A stretch of 7,218 bases of DNA from Anaerohalosphaeraceae bacterium (GTDB lineage Bacteria > Planctomycetota > Phycisphaerae > Sedimentisphaerales > Anaerohalosphaeraceae): contig DAOVIC010000097.1 of NCBI GenBank assembly GCA_030671565.1, positions 1-7,218 of the forward strand, given 5' to 3'. The translations under genes and the position numbers were made by a program. The notes beneath the pieces are model-generated. The model was not told the DNA's origin, did no database searches, and was given only the letters and a program-made list of their open reading frames with translations. The first letter of the stretch is position 1; every line of letters begins with the position of its first letter. Shown here piece by piece: positions 1-6,705 of this stretch.

Positions 1-119
1 ACGGGTGCAACTTGCAGCAAACTAATATCTGCGTCCAATGCCTGCATCGCCAATGCTTTAACATTGGCTGCTTCGGCCTTGAACACATCTATCTGTTCGG
101 TGCGGCGTTTACCCGGCAT
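1..119 (-). CDS. Unidentified protein, N-terminal fragment (cut by window edge)
   Basis: A frame open from an ATG at 117-119 to the window edge encodes 39 residues beginning MPGKRRTEQIDVFKAEAANV, with a basic N-terminus followed by an Ala-rich, probably helical stretch. It starts 18 bases after the stop codon of the minus-strand ybjQ-like gene and is in the same frame as it, so the two are probably co-transcribed. The bases just before the ATG give only a weak purine-rich ribosome binding site (AAAAGA), so translational coupling to the upstream gene is possible. I do not recognise the family. The KRRTEQI start faintly recalls some transposase N-termini, but that is too little to support a call. 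The rest of the gene lies outside the window. Confidence 0.5.
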   Translation of the reverse strand, partial: MPGKRRTEQIDVFKAEAANVKALAMQALDADISLLQVAP

Positions 120-137
120 TCTTTTACGGACAAAGCA

Positions 138-692
138 CTAGCTTAGTTTTACCGCTGTTCCGTACGCCATAAGTTCTGCTGCTGATCCTATTACGCTTGT
201 TGTCATGTAGCGGACGTTGATGACCGCGTCTGCTCCCATTTGCGAGGCCTGGGTGAGCATCCTGTTTGTAGCTGTCTGGCGTGCCTTTCCCATCATGTCG
301 GTGTATTCTGTCAGTTCGCCTCCGAGTATAAGTCTTATTATCGCCGAGAGGTCCTTACCCAGCCAGATTGCAAATACGGTGTGTCCCTGGACGAGGCCGA
401 GGGTCTGGCAGATCACGCGGCCGGGTACCTGATCGGAATTTATCATCATAATGCCGGATTGATCGCCGCTGATCAGCGTATCGGATGCGGATGTCTTGAA
501 TTTGCGTTGCTGGAGTGCGAGCGTTATCAGGACAACCAGAATGCCGCCTAGCAGGGCGAATATTGCGATCCTTAGCCACCATGGGACTACCGGGTCATCG
601 GTGGTGACGACATACCATGGTATTCCGGCGAAAATTGTAGTGAAAAGACCGAGTACGAATGCGATGGAACCGATTTGGCGAAGTGTTTTCAT
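138..692 (-). CDS. Membrane-anchored YbjQ/UPF0145 family protein
   Basis: This 184-residue protein has two hydrophobic segments (about residues 7-30 and 40-61), a short basic linker (QQRKFK), and a C-terminal YbjQ-type domain (about 81-183). Domain landmarks are the opening strand with a conserved-looking GR.I.QTLGLV..HTVFA, the Gly-Gly turn with a following Tyr (GGELTEY, 125-130), the helix KARQTATNRMLTQASQMGA, then DAVINVRY and the terminal YGTAVKL strand. YbjQ-family proteins are usually about 105 soluble residues, are sometimes described as putative heavy-metal-binding, and have no firmly established reaction. The extra 80 N-terminal residues make this a membrane-tethered variant with the domain probably cytoplasmic. 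The start is well supported by AAGGAG at 699-704, six bases before the ATG. The gene is transcribed divergently from aspS. The family call is confident; the function is not known. Confidence 0.85.
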   Translation of the reverse strand: MKTLRQIGSIAFVLGLFTTIFAGIPWYVVTTDDPVVPWWLRIAIFALLGGILVVLITLALQQRKFKTSASDTLISGDQSGIMMINSDQVPGRVICQTLGLVQGHTVFAIWLGKDLSAIIRLILGGELTEYTDMMGKARQTATNRMLTQASQMGADAVINVRYMTTSVIGSAAELMAYGTAVKLS

Positions 693-728
693 GGCTTTCT
701 CCTTGAAAAAGACAAAAAATACACCCTT

Positions 729-756
729 ATTTTACCGATGTACTTTCGGGTTGCAA
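729..756 (-). promoter_or_regulatory. Candidate sigma-70-type promoter for the ybjQ-like gene
   Basis: On the minus strand TTGCAA (751-756) is followed after 16 bases by TAAAAT (729-734), about 37 bases upstream of the ATG. The -10 box matches the consensus at 5 of 6 positions and the -35 at 4 of 6. It sits in the divergent gap and partly faces the aspS promoter. Sequence match only; planctomycete promoter preferences may differ. Confidence 0.4.
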
Positions 757-784
757 GCGAGTTTTCTGGTTTTTTCTTTCATTA

Positions 785-813
785 TTGACTTTTGGAGGGT
801 ATTGGGCTATGTT
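785..813 (+). promoter_or_regulatory. Candidate sigma-70-type promoter for aspS
   Basis: TTGACT (785-790) and TATGTT (808-813) are separated by 17 bases, with 5 of 6 and 4 of 6 matches to the bacterial housekeeping consensus. The -10 box lies 43 bases before the aspS ATG. No T-box-like leader fits in the short space between this promoter and the gene. Confidence 0.4.
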
Positions 814-856
814 GCTGTGCTTGAAATGATTTTTTAGATAGCTAGAGAGGCATAAA

Positions 857-2656
857 ATGCTGAAACGTACGGTTGATTGCGGCGGGCTCCGCATTGGTGA
901 TGATGGGAAAACGGTTGTGGTATCTGGCTGGGTTAACAGTTATCGTGACCATGGCAGCCTTGTTTTTATCGATCTTCGCGATCGCGAGGGCATAGTGCAG
1001 CTTGTATTTGACCCTGAGACCCATCCTGAGGCTCATGAGGTTGCCCGTCAGTTGCGTTGCGAGTGGGTTATCGCAGTTAAGGGGCTTGTTCGGCCGCGAA
1101 GTGAGGGTATGGCCAATCCTAAGATGGTGACCGGTGAGATCGAGATCGCTGTTGAGGAACTTGAGGTTTTGAATACGGCCAAGACGCCTCCTTTTGAGAT
1201 CGACGGCGGGGATAATGTCAACGAAGAGACCCGTCTTACTAACAGATATATAGATATTCGGCGACCTGAGATGCAGGAGAAGCTTCGTGTTCGTCATAAA
1301 GTTACTAAGATCGTTCGTGATTATTATGATGAGCTTGGTTTCTGGGAGATCGAAACACCGATGCTTGGCAAGAGTACTCCGGAAGGCGCGCGGGATTATC
1401 TTGTTCCTTCTCGACTTTACCAGGGTTCATTTTATGCGTTGCCGCAGTCGCCTCAGCTTTTTAAGCAGATATTGATGGTTGCGGGGACCGACAAGTATTT
1501 CCAGATAGTTCGTTGTTTCCGTGATGAGGATCCTCGGGCAGATCGTCAGGCAGAGTTTACTCAGATCGATGTTGAGATGAGTTTTGTTGACAGCGAAGAT
1601 GTTATGACAGTTAACGAAGGGCTTATCGCTCGTGTGTTTAAGGAGATCCTGGGGGTCGAGGTTTCGCTTCCTATTCGTCGGATGACTTATAAGGATGCTG
1701 TTGATAATTACGGTATCGACCGGCCTGACCTTCGTTTTGATATGAAGCTTTACGATGTCAGCGATATTGTCGCGGGCAGCGATTTTAAGGTGTTCAGTTC
1801 TACGCTTGATAACGGCGGCGTGATCAAGGGGCTTTGTGCACCTGGCGGGGCGAAGTATTCTCGTAAGGATATCGAGAAGACGTTTACCGGCTTTGTTGGA
1901 GATTACGGCGCGAAGGGTCTTGCGTGGTTTAAAGTTGCAAAGGACGATTCTGGTAATGTCGGTTTGGCAAGCAGTATCGCTAAGTTCTTTAACGACGATC
2001 AGAAGTCGAAACTTATAGAGCGTTTCGGTGCTAACGAGGGCGATCTTGTTCTTATGGTTGCCGATAGCGAGGCGGTTGCTAATAAGTCGCTTGCTCCTTT
2101 GCGTGTGTATCTTGGCGAGAAGCTCGGTCTTTGTCAGGAAGGTCAGTTCGAGTTTGTCTGGGTGGTTGATTTTCCGATGTTCGAGTGGAACGAGGATTCT
2201 AAGCGATATGATTCGCTTCATCATCCGTTTACGGCGCCGGCTGTTGACGAGGTTGGTAAGCTTGAGACGGATCCTGGTAATATTATTTCTCAGGCTTATG
2301 ACCTTGTTGTCAATGGTTCGGAAGTTGGCGGGGGAAGTATTCGTATACATAATCCTGAGATGCAGGCGAAGGTTTTCGATCTGTTGAATATTTCGAAGGA
2401 ACAGGCCAAGGACAGGTTCGGCTTTTTCCTGAAGGCGCTTGAGTATGGCGCTCCGCCTCATGGAGGTCTTGCTTTTGGTCTTGACAGGCTTGTGATGCTG
2501 CTTACCGGTACTGACAATATTCGCGACGTTATCGCGTTCCCGAAGACACAGCGTGGTCAGTGTCTTTTGACCGATGCGCCCAGCGATGTCGATCAGAAGC
2601 AGCTCGATGAGCTTAATATTCGCATGCAAACGCATCTTCGTCAGATCGAAGAATAG
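857..2656 (+). CDS. aspS: Aspartyl-tRNA synthetase, probably non-discriminating (Asp/Asn)
   Basis: A class IIb aminoacyl-tRNA synthetase of full bacterial length (599 residues) that activates aspartate with ATP and charges tRNA-Asp in the cytoplasm. The N-terminal OB-fold (about 1-105) binds the anticodon. The catalytic core shows STPEGARDYLVPSR (173-186), QSPQLFKQ (197-204), motif 2 with FRDEDPRADRQAEFTQID (221-238), a bacterial GAD insertion (roughly 290-410), GGGSIRIH, and motif 3 GLAFGLDRLVMLL with the ATP-binding Arg at 544. His32 and Gly84 sit at the two anticodon-domain positions that in the Pseudomonas aeruginosa enzyme (His31, Gly83) are linked to relaxed specificity. The enzyme therefore probably also makes Asp-tRNA-Asn for GatCAB; that is inference. 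GAGAGG at 845-850 precedes the ATG by six bases. The kinase gene follows after 56 bases. Confidence 0.97.
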   Translation: MLKRTVDCGGLRIGDDGKTVVVSGWVNSYRDHGSLVFIDLRDREGIVQLVFDPETHPEAHEVARQLRCEWVIAVKGLVRPRSEGMANPKMVTGEIEIAVEELEVLNTAKTPPFEIDGGDNVNEETRLTNRYIDIRRPEMQEKLRVRHKVTKIVRDYYDELGFWEIETPMLGKSTPEGARDYLVPSRLYQGSFYALPQSPQLFKQILMVAGTDKYFQIVRCFRDEDPRADRQAEFTQIDVEMSFVDSEDVMTVNEGLIARVFKEILGVEVSLPIRRMTYKDAVDNYGIDRPDLRFDMKLYDVSDIVAGSDFKVFSSTLDNGGVIKGLCAPGGAKYSRKDIEKTFTGFVGDYGAKGLAWFKVAKDDSGNVGLASSIAKFFNDDQKSKLIERFGANEGDLVLMVADSEAVANKSLAPLRVYLGEKLGLCQEGQFEFVWVVDFPMFEWNEDSKRYDSLHHPFTAPAVDEVGKLETDPGNIISQAYDLVVNGSEVGGGSIRIHNPEMQAKVFDLLNISKEQAKDRFGFFLKALEYGAPPHGGLAFGLDRLVMLLTGTDNIRDVIAFPKTQRGQCLLTDAPSDVDQKQLDELNIRMQTHLRQIEE

Positions 2657-2682
2657 TTTTAGTTTTTAGTTTTATTGTGCGG

Positions 2683-2697
2683 CTGACATATGGTCAG
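2683..2697. repeat. Short inverted repeat just upstream of the kinase ribosome binding site
   Basis: CTGAC and GTCAG form perfect 5-base arms around ATATG, ending five bases before the GAGGAG ribosome binding site of the histidine kinase gene. It could be a small operator or a weak leader hairpin. The arms are short, so chance occurrence is quite possible. Confidence 0.25.
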
Positions 2698-2712
2698 GTC
2701 TGAGGAGCTTAA

Positions 2713-4338
2713 ATGGCATCGCGGTTTCGTCCATATATAGACAAGGTTTTGTATCTTGCTCGATTGAAGCCTCTTTCGCTTGCGGATAAGTGCCGGTTTC
2801 AGTTTGGAGGGGCTGTTCTTGCAATTCTTATTCTCGCACTTATGATCCCTTATTTCTGGATGGGCAAGCTGACGGAGAAGATATCTCTGGATTCGGGGCG
2901 TACGGTTGCGGATACGATTTTTGACAGGCATTTCCAGGTTGACGGCGAGGGGACGACGGGTTTGTCACGATTGGATGAGAGCGGCGGCGTGCGTGATCCT
3001 AACGATGTTGCGATCCGGTGGATTCGTCTTGATAGTCCGGATACGCTTGCGTCTGTGCAGTTGAGCGATGAGCAGCGCAGCGTCGCGTTGCGTTTGCGAG
3101 ATGAAGAGCGTGATCATGACTATGCCTGGATCGAGCGGAATTTGGGTTCTGTGGAGAGCCATTATGTTCGTGTCGTACGTGCAGGCGATTCATGTTTGAC
3201 TTGTCATAATCCGCAGCGTGGTGCCAGTGCGTTCAACAAGAACCAGGCGGTGGGCGTGCTTATAGTAAAGACTCCGGCGAGGGAGATCAGTAAAGCTTTG
3301 ATCATCAATCGTATCGTTACGATAGTGGCTTATTTGCTGGCTGCGACGGGTGCTATGATAGCGTTTTATACGATAGCTCAACGTTTGATACTTCGCCCTA
3401 TCCGTCAGTTACGTGCTTTGGTGAGTAATGTTTCTGAAGGCAATCTCGATGTTCGCAGTGCGATCAAGAGCAATGACGAGTATGAACGTTTGTCGGATGC
3501 GTTTAATCATATGCTTGACGGATTGCAGATGTCTCAGGAGAAACTTCGTCATGCGAACAAGCAGCTCGATGGAAAGATCGCTCAGCTTTCTGACCGGAAT
3601 ATCGAGCTTTTCAAGGCGAATCAGCTGAAGAGCGAGTTTCTGGCGAATATGTCTCATGAGTTCCGTACACCTTTGAATTCGATCCTGGGTTTTGCGCAGC
3701 TTCTGAAAGAAAAGCCAGGTGATAATGTTGAAAAGTCAAAACGCTATGCTGAGAATATAATCTCCAGCGGTAATAATCTTCTTAATATGATCCAGGACCT
3801 TCTTGAACTTGCCAAGGCGAAGGCCGGGAGGGTTGAAATTAAAGTCGAGCGGACGAGTGTGCATAATCTTTGCCGCGGTCTTGTGGCGTCCTTTTCTCCG
3901 ATGACGGACGAGAAGGGTCTTACTGTCGATCTTGATGTCGCAGAAGCGATACCGGTGATACAGACGGATGTCGGTAAAGTTCAGCAGATACTTTATAACC
4001 TCTTGAGCAATGCGGCGAAGTTTACTCCTGAGGGGGGTCGGATCGTCGTTTCTGCCAGCATGGCTGATGACCTGACAGTTCGGATATCGGTTTCTGATAC
4101 GGGTGCAGGTATTGCGGAGGATGATCTTGATAAGATATTCGAAAAATTCCGCCAGCTTGACGGTTCTATCACGCGGCAGGGCGATGGTACTGGGCTTGGT
4201 CTTGCAATTTCCAAAGAGCTTGCAGAACTTCTTGCCGGTACGATAACGGTTACGAGCAAGGTCGGTGAAGGATCGGTATTCAGTCTTGATATCCCTGTTT
4301 CGCTTGCTGACACAAATACGGACACAATTAGTCGTTAG
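2713..4338 (+). CDS. Membrane sensor histidine kinase with haem-c type Tll0287-like sensor domain and HAMP
   Basis: A 541-residue kinase expected to autophosphorylate and pass phosphate to a response regulator. Order: cytoplasmic N-terminus; TM1 (about 31-50); extracytoplasmic domain (51-197) resembling the Tll0287-like/DUF3365 family and carrying CLTCH at 161-165, a CxxCH haem-c attachment motif; TM2 (about 198-222); HAMP linker (about 222-275); coiled coil (275-305); HisKA with SHEFRTPLN and phospho-acceptor His315; HATPase_c with N box LLSNAAKF (Asn433), G1 DTGAGI (462-467), F box FEKFRQ and G2 GTGLGL (492-497). All kinase boxes are intact, so it should be active. There is no PAS or receiver domain and no response regulator in the window, so it is an orphan here. 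The family suggests redox or gas sensing through a covalently bound haem; the ligand is unknown. GAGGAG (2702-2707) supports the ATG. Confidence 0.92.
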   Translation: MASRFRPYIDKVLYLARLKPLSLADKCRFQFGGAVLAILILALMIPYFWMGKLTEKISLDSGRTVADTIFDRHFQVDGEGTTGLSRLDESGGVRDPNDVAIRWIRLDSPDTLASVQLSDEQRSVALRLRDEERDHDYAWIERNLGSVESHYVRVVRAGDSCLTCHNPQRGASAFNKNQAVGVLIVKTPAREISKALIINRIVTIVAYLLAATGAMIAFYTIAQRLILRPIRQLRALVSNVSEGNLDVRSAIKSNDEYERLSDAFNHMLDGLQMSQEKLRHANKQLDGKIAQLSDRNIELFKANQLKSEFLANMSHEFRTPLNSILGFAQLLKEKPGDNVEKSKRYAENIISSGNNLLNMIQDLLELAKAKAGRVEIKVERTSVHNLCRGLVASFSPMTDEKGLTVDLDVAEAIPVIQTDVGKVQQILYNLLSNAAKFTPEGGRIVVSASMADDLTVRISVSDTGAGIAEDDLDKIFEKFRQLDGSITRQGDGTGLGLAISKELAELLAGTITVTSKVGEGSVFSLDIPVSLADTNTDTISR

Positions 4339-4444
4339 TTGGTAATCGGCAGGGGTGGATTTGGGCTTGCCGGTGGGGCTGTTTTATTGTTTTACATGTC
4401 AAAATCGTCTTTTTGGGGGAGTTTGAAGGAAAGTAGGGGAGGTA

Positions 4445-4473
4445 TTTAGCCGAAATCATAAAGGTATTATTAT
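4445..4473 (+). promoter_or_regulatory. Weak candidate promoter for the Cys-rich small protein gene
   Basis: TATTAT occurs twice, overlapping, at 4465-4473; the second copy is 17 bases from TTTAGC (4445-4450), a poor -35 box with 3 of 6 matches. It is offered because the 165-base gap after the kinase leaves room for an independent promoter. Confidence 0.22.
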
Positions 4474-4503
4474 GTTTCAGTTTGTGTTTTCGGAGAGTTT
4501 GAG

Positions 4504-4977
4504 ATGTTTAGCGATAAACAGGAATTTATGCATTATTCACAAGTTAATGAGCATATCGCCGAGTCGTTGGTAGAGGCAATTGGCGAAGATGGCCCGTTGC
4601 TGGTTGTTGTCGACCGGCAGGGTAACAGCTGGTCGAGCGATACTATGAAGTTTACGCAGGTATTATCGGAAGAAACGATCGAGCAGATAATTTCGCGTAT
4701 CGATGACGGGTGTGATCCTGTTATAAGCAGTTGCGAGGAGAGCTGTTTTTATGCGACCGAGCTTATGGCAGATCAGGTTAGCTGTGGTTACCTTATCATA
4801 GCTTTTTGCGGTACGAGCGAGGTCGATATTTTAGAAAATATAGAGCTTGTCGAAGGCATTGGTTCTCTTGCGAATGTTGTCGCGTCTCTTACGCGGCGTC
4901 AGAGTTTTGCGGCATCTTACTGGCCGCTTGAAGGTGATGTTGAGTCTGATGCCCGCGAGGCGGTGATCCTGAACTGA
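4504..4977 (+). CDS. Small Cys-rich protein of unknown function, possibly GAF-like
   Basis: A 157-residue soluble protein with no signal peptide or membrane segment. I do not recognise a named family. PLLVVVDRQGN (31-41) reads as a beta strand and turn, and SCGYLIIAFCG (93-103) followed by a long helix (about 107-130, ENIELVEGIGSLANVVASL) resembles the closing strand and helix of a GAF domain. Five cysteines cluster in the middle (70, 77, 81, 94, 102), unusual for a protein this size and compatible with metal or redox chemistry, though there is no standard zinc-ribbon spacing. GGAGAG at 4492-4497 supports the ATG. It follows the haem-type kinase by 165 bases on the same strand and a terminator-like hairpin lies just after it, so a signalling role is conceivable but only by position. 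The GAF reading is a fold guess. Confidence 0.75.
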   Translation: MFSDKQEFMHYSQVNEHIAESLVEAIGEDGPLLVVVDRQGNSWSSDTMKFTQVLSEETIEQIISRIDDGCDPVISSCEESCFYATELMADQVSCGYLIIAFCGTSEVDILENIELVEGIGSLANVVASLTRRQSFAASYWPLEGDVESDAREAVILN

Positions 4978-4992
4978 TCCTGTTGCTTGTTT

Positions 4993-5015
4993 CCGGTTGT
5001 TGACCCGGTTTTTTT
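4993..5015 (+). terminator. Probable rho-independent terminator after the Cys-rich gene
   Basis: CCGGT and ACCCGG can pair around a TGTTG loop with one bulged C, and seven consecutive T follow immediately (5009-5015). It starts 15 bases past the stop codon at 4975-4977. The short GC stem with a full T tract is the most terminator-like structure in the window. Confidence 0.55.
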
Positions 5016-5075
5016 GCGTCAAATCCGCCTTTGGGGTTGTCATGCGGTTTAGGGTACCCTTTAGTTTAAAGATTG

Positions 5076-5104
5076 TTTGCATTTCGAGATGTTGGGGTTA
5101 TAAT
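5076..5104 (+). promoter_or_regulatory. Candidate sigma-70-type promoter for the GH10-like gene
   Basis: TTTGCA (5076-5081) and a perfect TATAAT (5099-5104) lie 17 bases apart, about 35 bases before the start codon region and downstream of the preceding terminator. This is the best promoter match in the window and makes the GH10-like gene the likely first gene of its own unit. Confidence 0.55.
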
Positions 5105-5138
5105 TACTACCTGAATTTTATAAATATTTTGATTCAGG

Positions 5139-6623
5139 GTGTCGCTATTGAAATTCCATGTTTTCATAAATGGTAAAGCAGCAGAGGAGTTTACGGTTTC
5201 CGGGGCATACGTGTTCGGGGTCGATTCGGTTCCTTTGCGCGGACCAGTTAAGATAAGTTTTAAGAGCGGCGAAGTTAATTGCCAGAGAAAGGGCACAGAG
5301 AGTATTGGTCTTTCTCTTCTTTGGCCTGTGGAAGGTTGCGGTCGATTTCTTCTTTCTACGACTCGTCTTCCGGAGCGTAAAGAGCCTTATATTCTCAATG
5401 TTGAACTTGCCCGTGCCAAGTTGATGGAGATAACAGTCAAATGTGAGGAGTGGGGCGTTTTTGGTTCAGACGACAAATCGACGGATCTTGTTCGGCAGTC
5501 GGAGCGCCTTTTTGTCGATTCTCTGAAGAATATATCCAATCCTGAAAAAGCATCTGTTCTTGCAGACAAGTCCCTGAAGAAGGCGATCGCGTATGCGGAA
5601 CGTTTGGCTGGTAAGCATTCGGAGACGATCCTTGTGGCAAGGTGCAAGAGTAATTCTCTTAACAGGCACAGTCTTGGGTGTTGTATAAAACCCGATCAGA
5701 TGGGCAACGAACAATACCGCAAGCGCGTATTTGAAATGTTCGGTGCAGTTACGATCCCGATGAGTTGGGCGAAACTGGAACCTGAGCGCGGTGAATATGA
5801 TTTCAGTTCGATCGATCGTTGCATAGAGGGTTTTGCCGGCAGGCGTCTTGCTATATGTGCGGGCCCATTGCTTGTGTTTAACAAGGCGAATTTGCCGAAA
5901 TGGATTTTAAAAGGTAAGTCGAATTTTGAGAAGATCCGTGAGATGTGCTACGAGTTCGTGCATGAGATAGTTGCGCATTATAGCGATGATATTCATGCCT
6001 GGCGTGTTATAAGCGGAATGAACGTTCATAATATTTTCGGTTTCAATTATGAGCAGATCGTTGAGATGACTCGTACGGCGACTCTTGCGGCGAAGTCTGC
6101 CAATGGCAAAAGCCGTAAGATCATCGAGATACTTATGCCGTGGGGTGAGTATTATACCGATGGTAAGGATACTATAGCTCCTCTTATGTATGCCGATATG
6201 GTGCTGCAAAGCGGTGTTAGTTTTGATGCGTTTGGCTTACAGATGCATGTTGGCAAGGATGCAGATGGTATGCGTGTTCGCGATATGATGCAGATTTCGA
6301 GCAAGCTGGACAGCATTGGGGTCATGGGTAAACCAGTTCGTATTACCGGTGTAGGTGTCCCTGGTACGCTAGCAGGAGAGGATGGGTCTGGCGGGGGAGT
6401 CTGGCATAAGCCGTGGAACGCGGCGGTTCAGGCCGAATGGGTCGAACAATTTTACAAGATAGCCCTTGGCAAACCTTTTGTCACATCGATTACATATTCT
6501 GTTCTTGCCGATTCTGACAGCGAAGATTTGGCAGGCAGCGGTTTGCTCAGCAGTGAGCTTGGAGTTAAGAAGGCATTTTTGAGCATGGCAAAGCTGCAAA
6601 AGGTTATTTTGAAGAAAAAGTAA
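5139..6623 (+). CDS. GH10-fold (xylanase-like) protein lacking both catalytic glutamates; predicted pseudo-glycosidase
   Basis: This 494-residue protein has a beta-rich N-terminal domain (1-110, with LPERKEPYILNVELARAKL), a helical linker (112-165) and a GH10-like barrel (about 178-485). Barrel landmarks are FGAVTIPMSWAKLEPERGEYDFS (201-223, matching the Fn.vtpEnemKwe.lEP.pG.f.F pattern), LPKWI, HAWRVISG (286-293), FDAFGLQMH (362-370) and GKPVRITGVGVP (397-408). GH10 enzymes carry the acid/base Glu in WDVVNE and the nucleophile Glu in ITELD; here these positions are Gly293 and Gly404. The enemK substrate residues, the WHSQ His and the C-terminal Trp pair are also changed. No signal peptide, so probably cytoplasmic. 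It likely lacks xylanase activity and may bind carbohydrate or act as a scaffold. GTG 5139 is used here; TTG 5148 has better spacing from AGGG (5136-5139). Confidence 0.85.
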   Translation: MSLLKFHVFINGKAAEEFTVSGAYVFGVDSVPLRGPVKISFKSGEVNCQRKGTESIGLSLLWPVEGCGRFLLSTTRLPERKEPYILNVELARAKLMEITVKCEEWGVFGSDDKSTDLVRQSERLFVDSLKNISNPEKASVLADKSLKKAIAYAERLAGKHSETILVARCKSNSLNRHSLGCCIKPDQMGNEQYRKRVFEMFGAVTIPMSWAKLEPERGEYDFSSIDRCIEGFAGRRLAICAGPLLVFNKANLPKWILKGKSNFEKIREMCYEFVHEIVAHYSDDIHAWRVISGMNVHNIFGFNYEQIVEMTRTATLAAKSANGKSRKIIEILMPWGEYYTDGKDTIAPLMYADMVLQSGVSFDAFGLQMHVGKDADGMRVRDMMQISSKLDSIGVMGKPVRITGVGVPGTLAGEDGSGGGVWHKPWNAAVQAEWVEQFYKIALGKPFVTSITYSVLADSDSEDLAGSGLLSSELGVKKAFLSMAKLQKVILKKK

Positions 6624-6654
6624 AAATCAAAAATTAAAATGCAAAATTAAGGAT

Positions 6655-6670
6655 TCGGCCTTTCGGCCGA
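6655..6670 (+). terminator. Hairpin terminator after the GH10-like gene
   Basis: TCGGCC and GGCCGA form a perfect 6-base GC-rich stem with a TTTC loop, 31 bases past the stop codon. It is preceded by an A-rich run and followed, after GGC, by ATTTTATT, a weak rather than continuous T tract. It may therefore be an imperfect or bidirectional terminator. Confidence 0.5.
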
Positions 6671-6705
6671 GGCTATTTTATTGGTCCTGGGTTTTGGAGA
6701 TTTTT

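Noticed and set aside
217..551. Plus-strand open frames over the ybjQ-like gene
   Set aside because: They overlap a well-supported minus-strand gene with a good ribosome binding site and show no recognisable protein features.
1..692. In-frame TAG between the ybjQ-like gene and the next open frame as a possible readthrough or nonsense split
   Set aside because: The upstream protein ends at the normal YbjQ family C-terminus (YGTAVKL), so the stop is expected and the next frame is better read as a separate gene.
1427..2635. A 402-codon open frame antisense to aspS
   Set aside because: It lies wholly opposite a clear synthetase gene, its product is Ile/Leu/Arg/Thr-rich without recognisable domains, and its openness follows from the codon bias of aspS.
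2654..2675. Repeated TAGTTTT-like units after aspS
   Set aside because: A short AT-rich run without a preceding GC hairpin; not a convincing terminator or tandem repeat.
3993..4325. A 110-codon antisense open frame over the kinase ATPase domain
   Set aside because: Ser/Pro-rich shadow of the conserved HATPase_c coding sequence, with no domain of its own.
4347..4395. Possible terminator after the histidine kinase (CGGCA ... TGCCG, then T-rich sequence)
   Set aside because: Only a 5-base stem with a 16-base loop, and the T-rich stretch starts eight bases after the stem; too weak to list.
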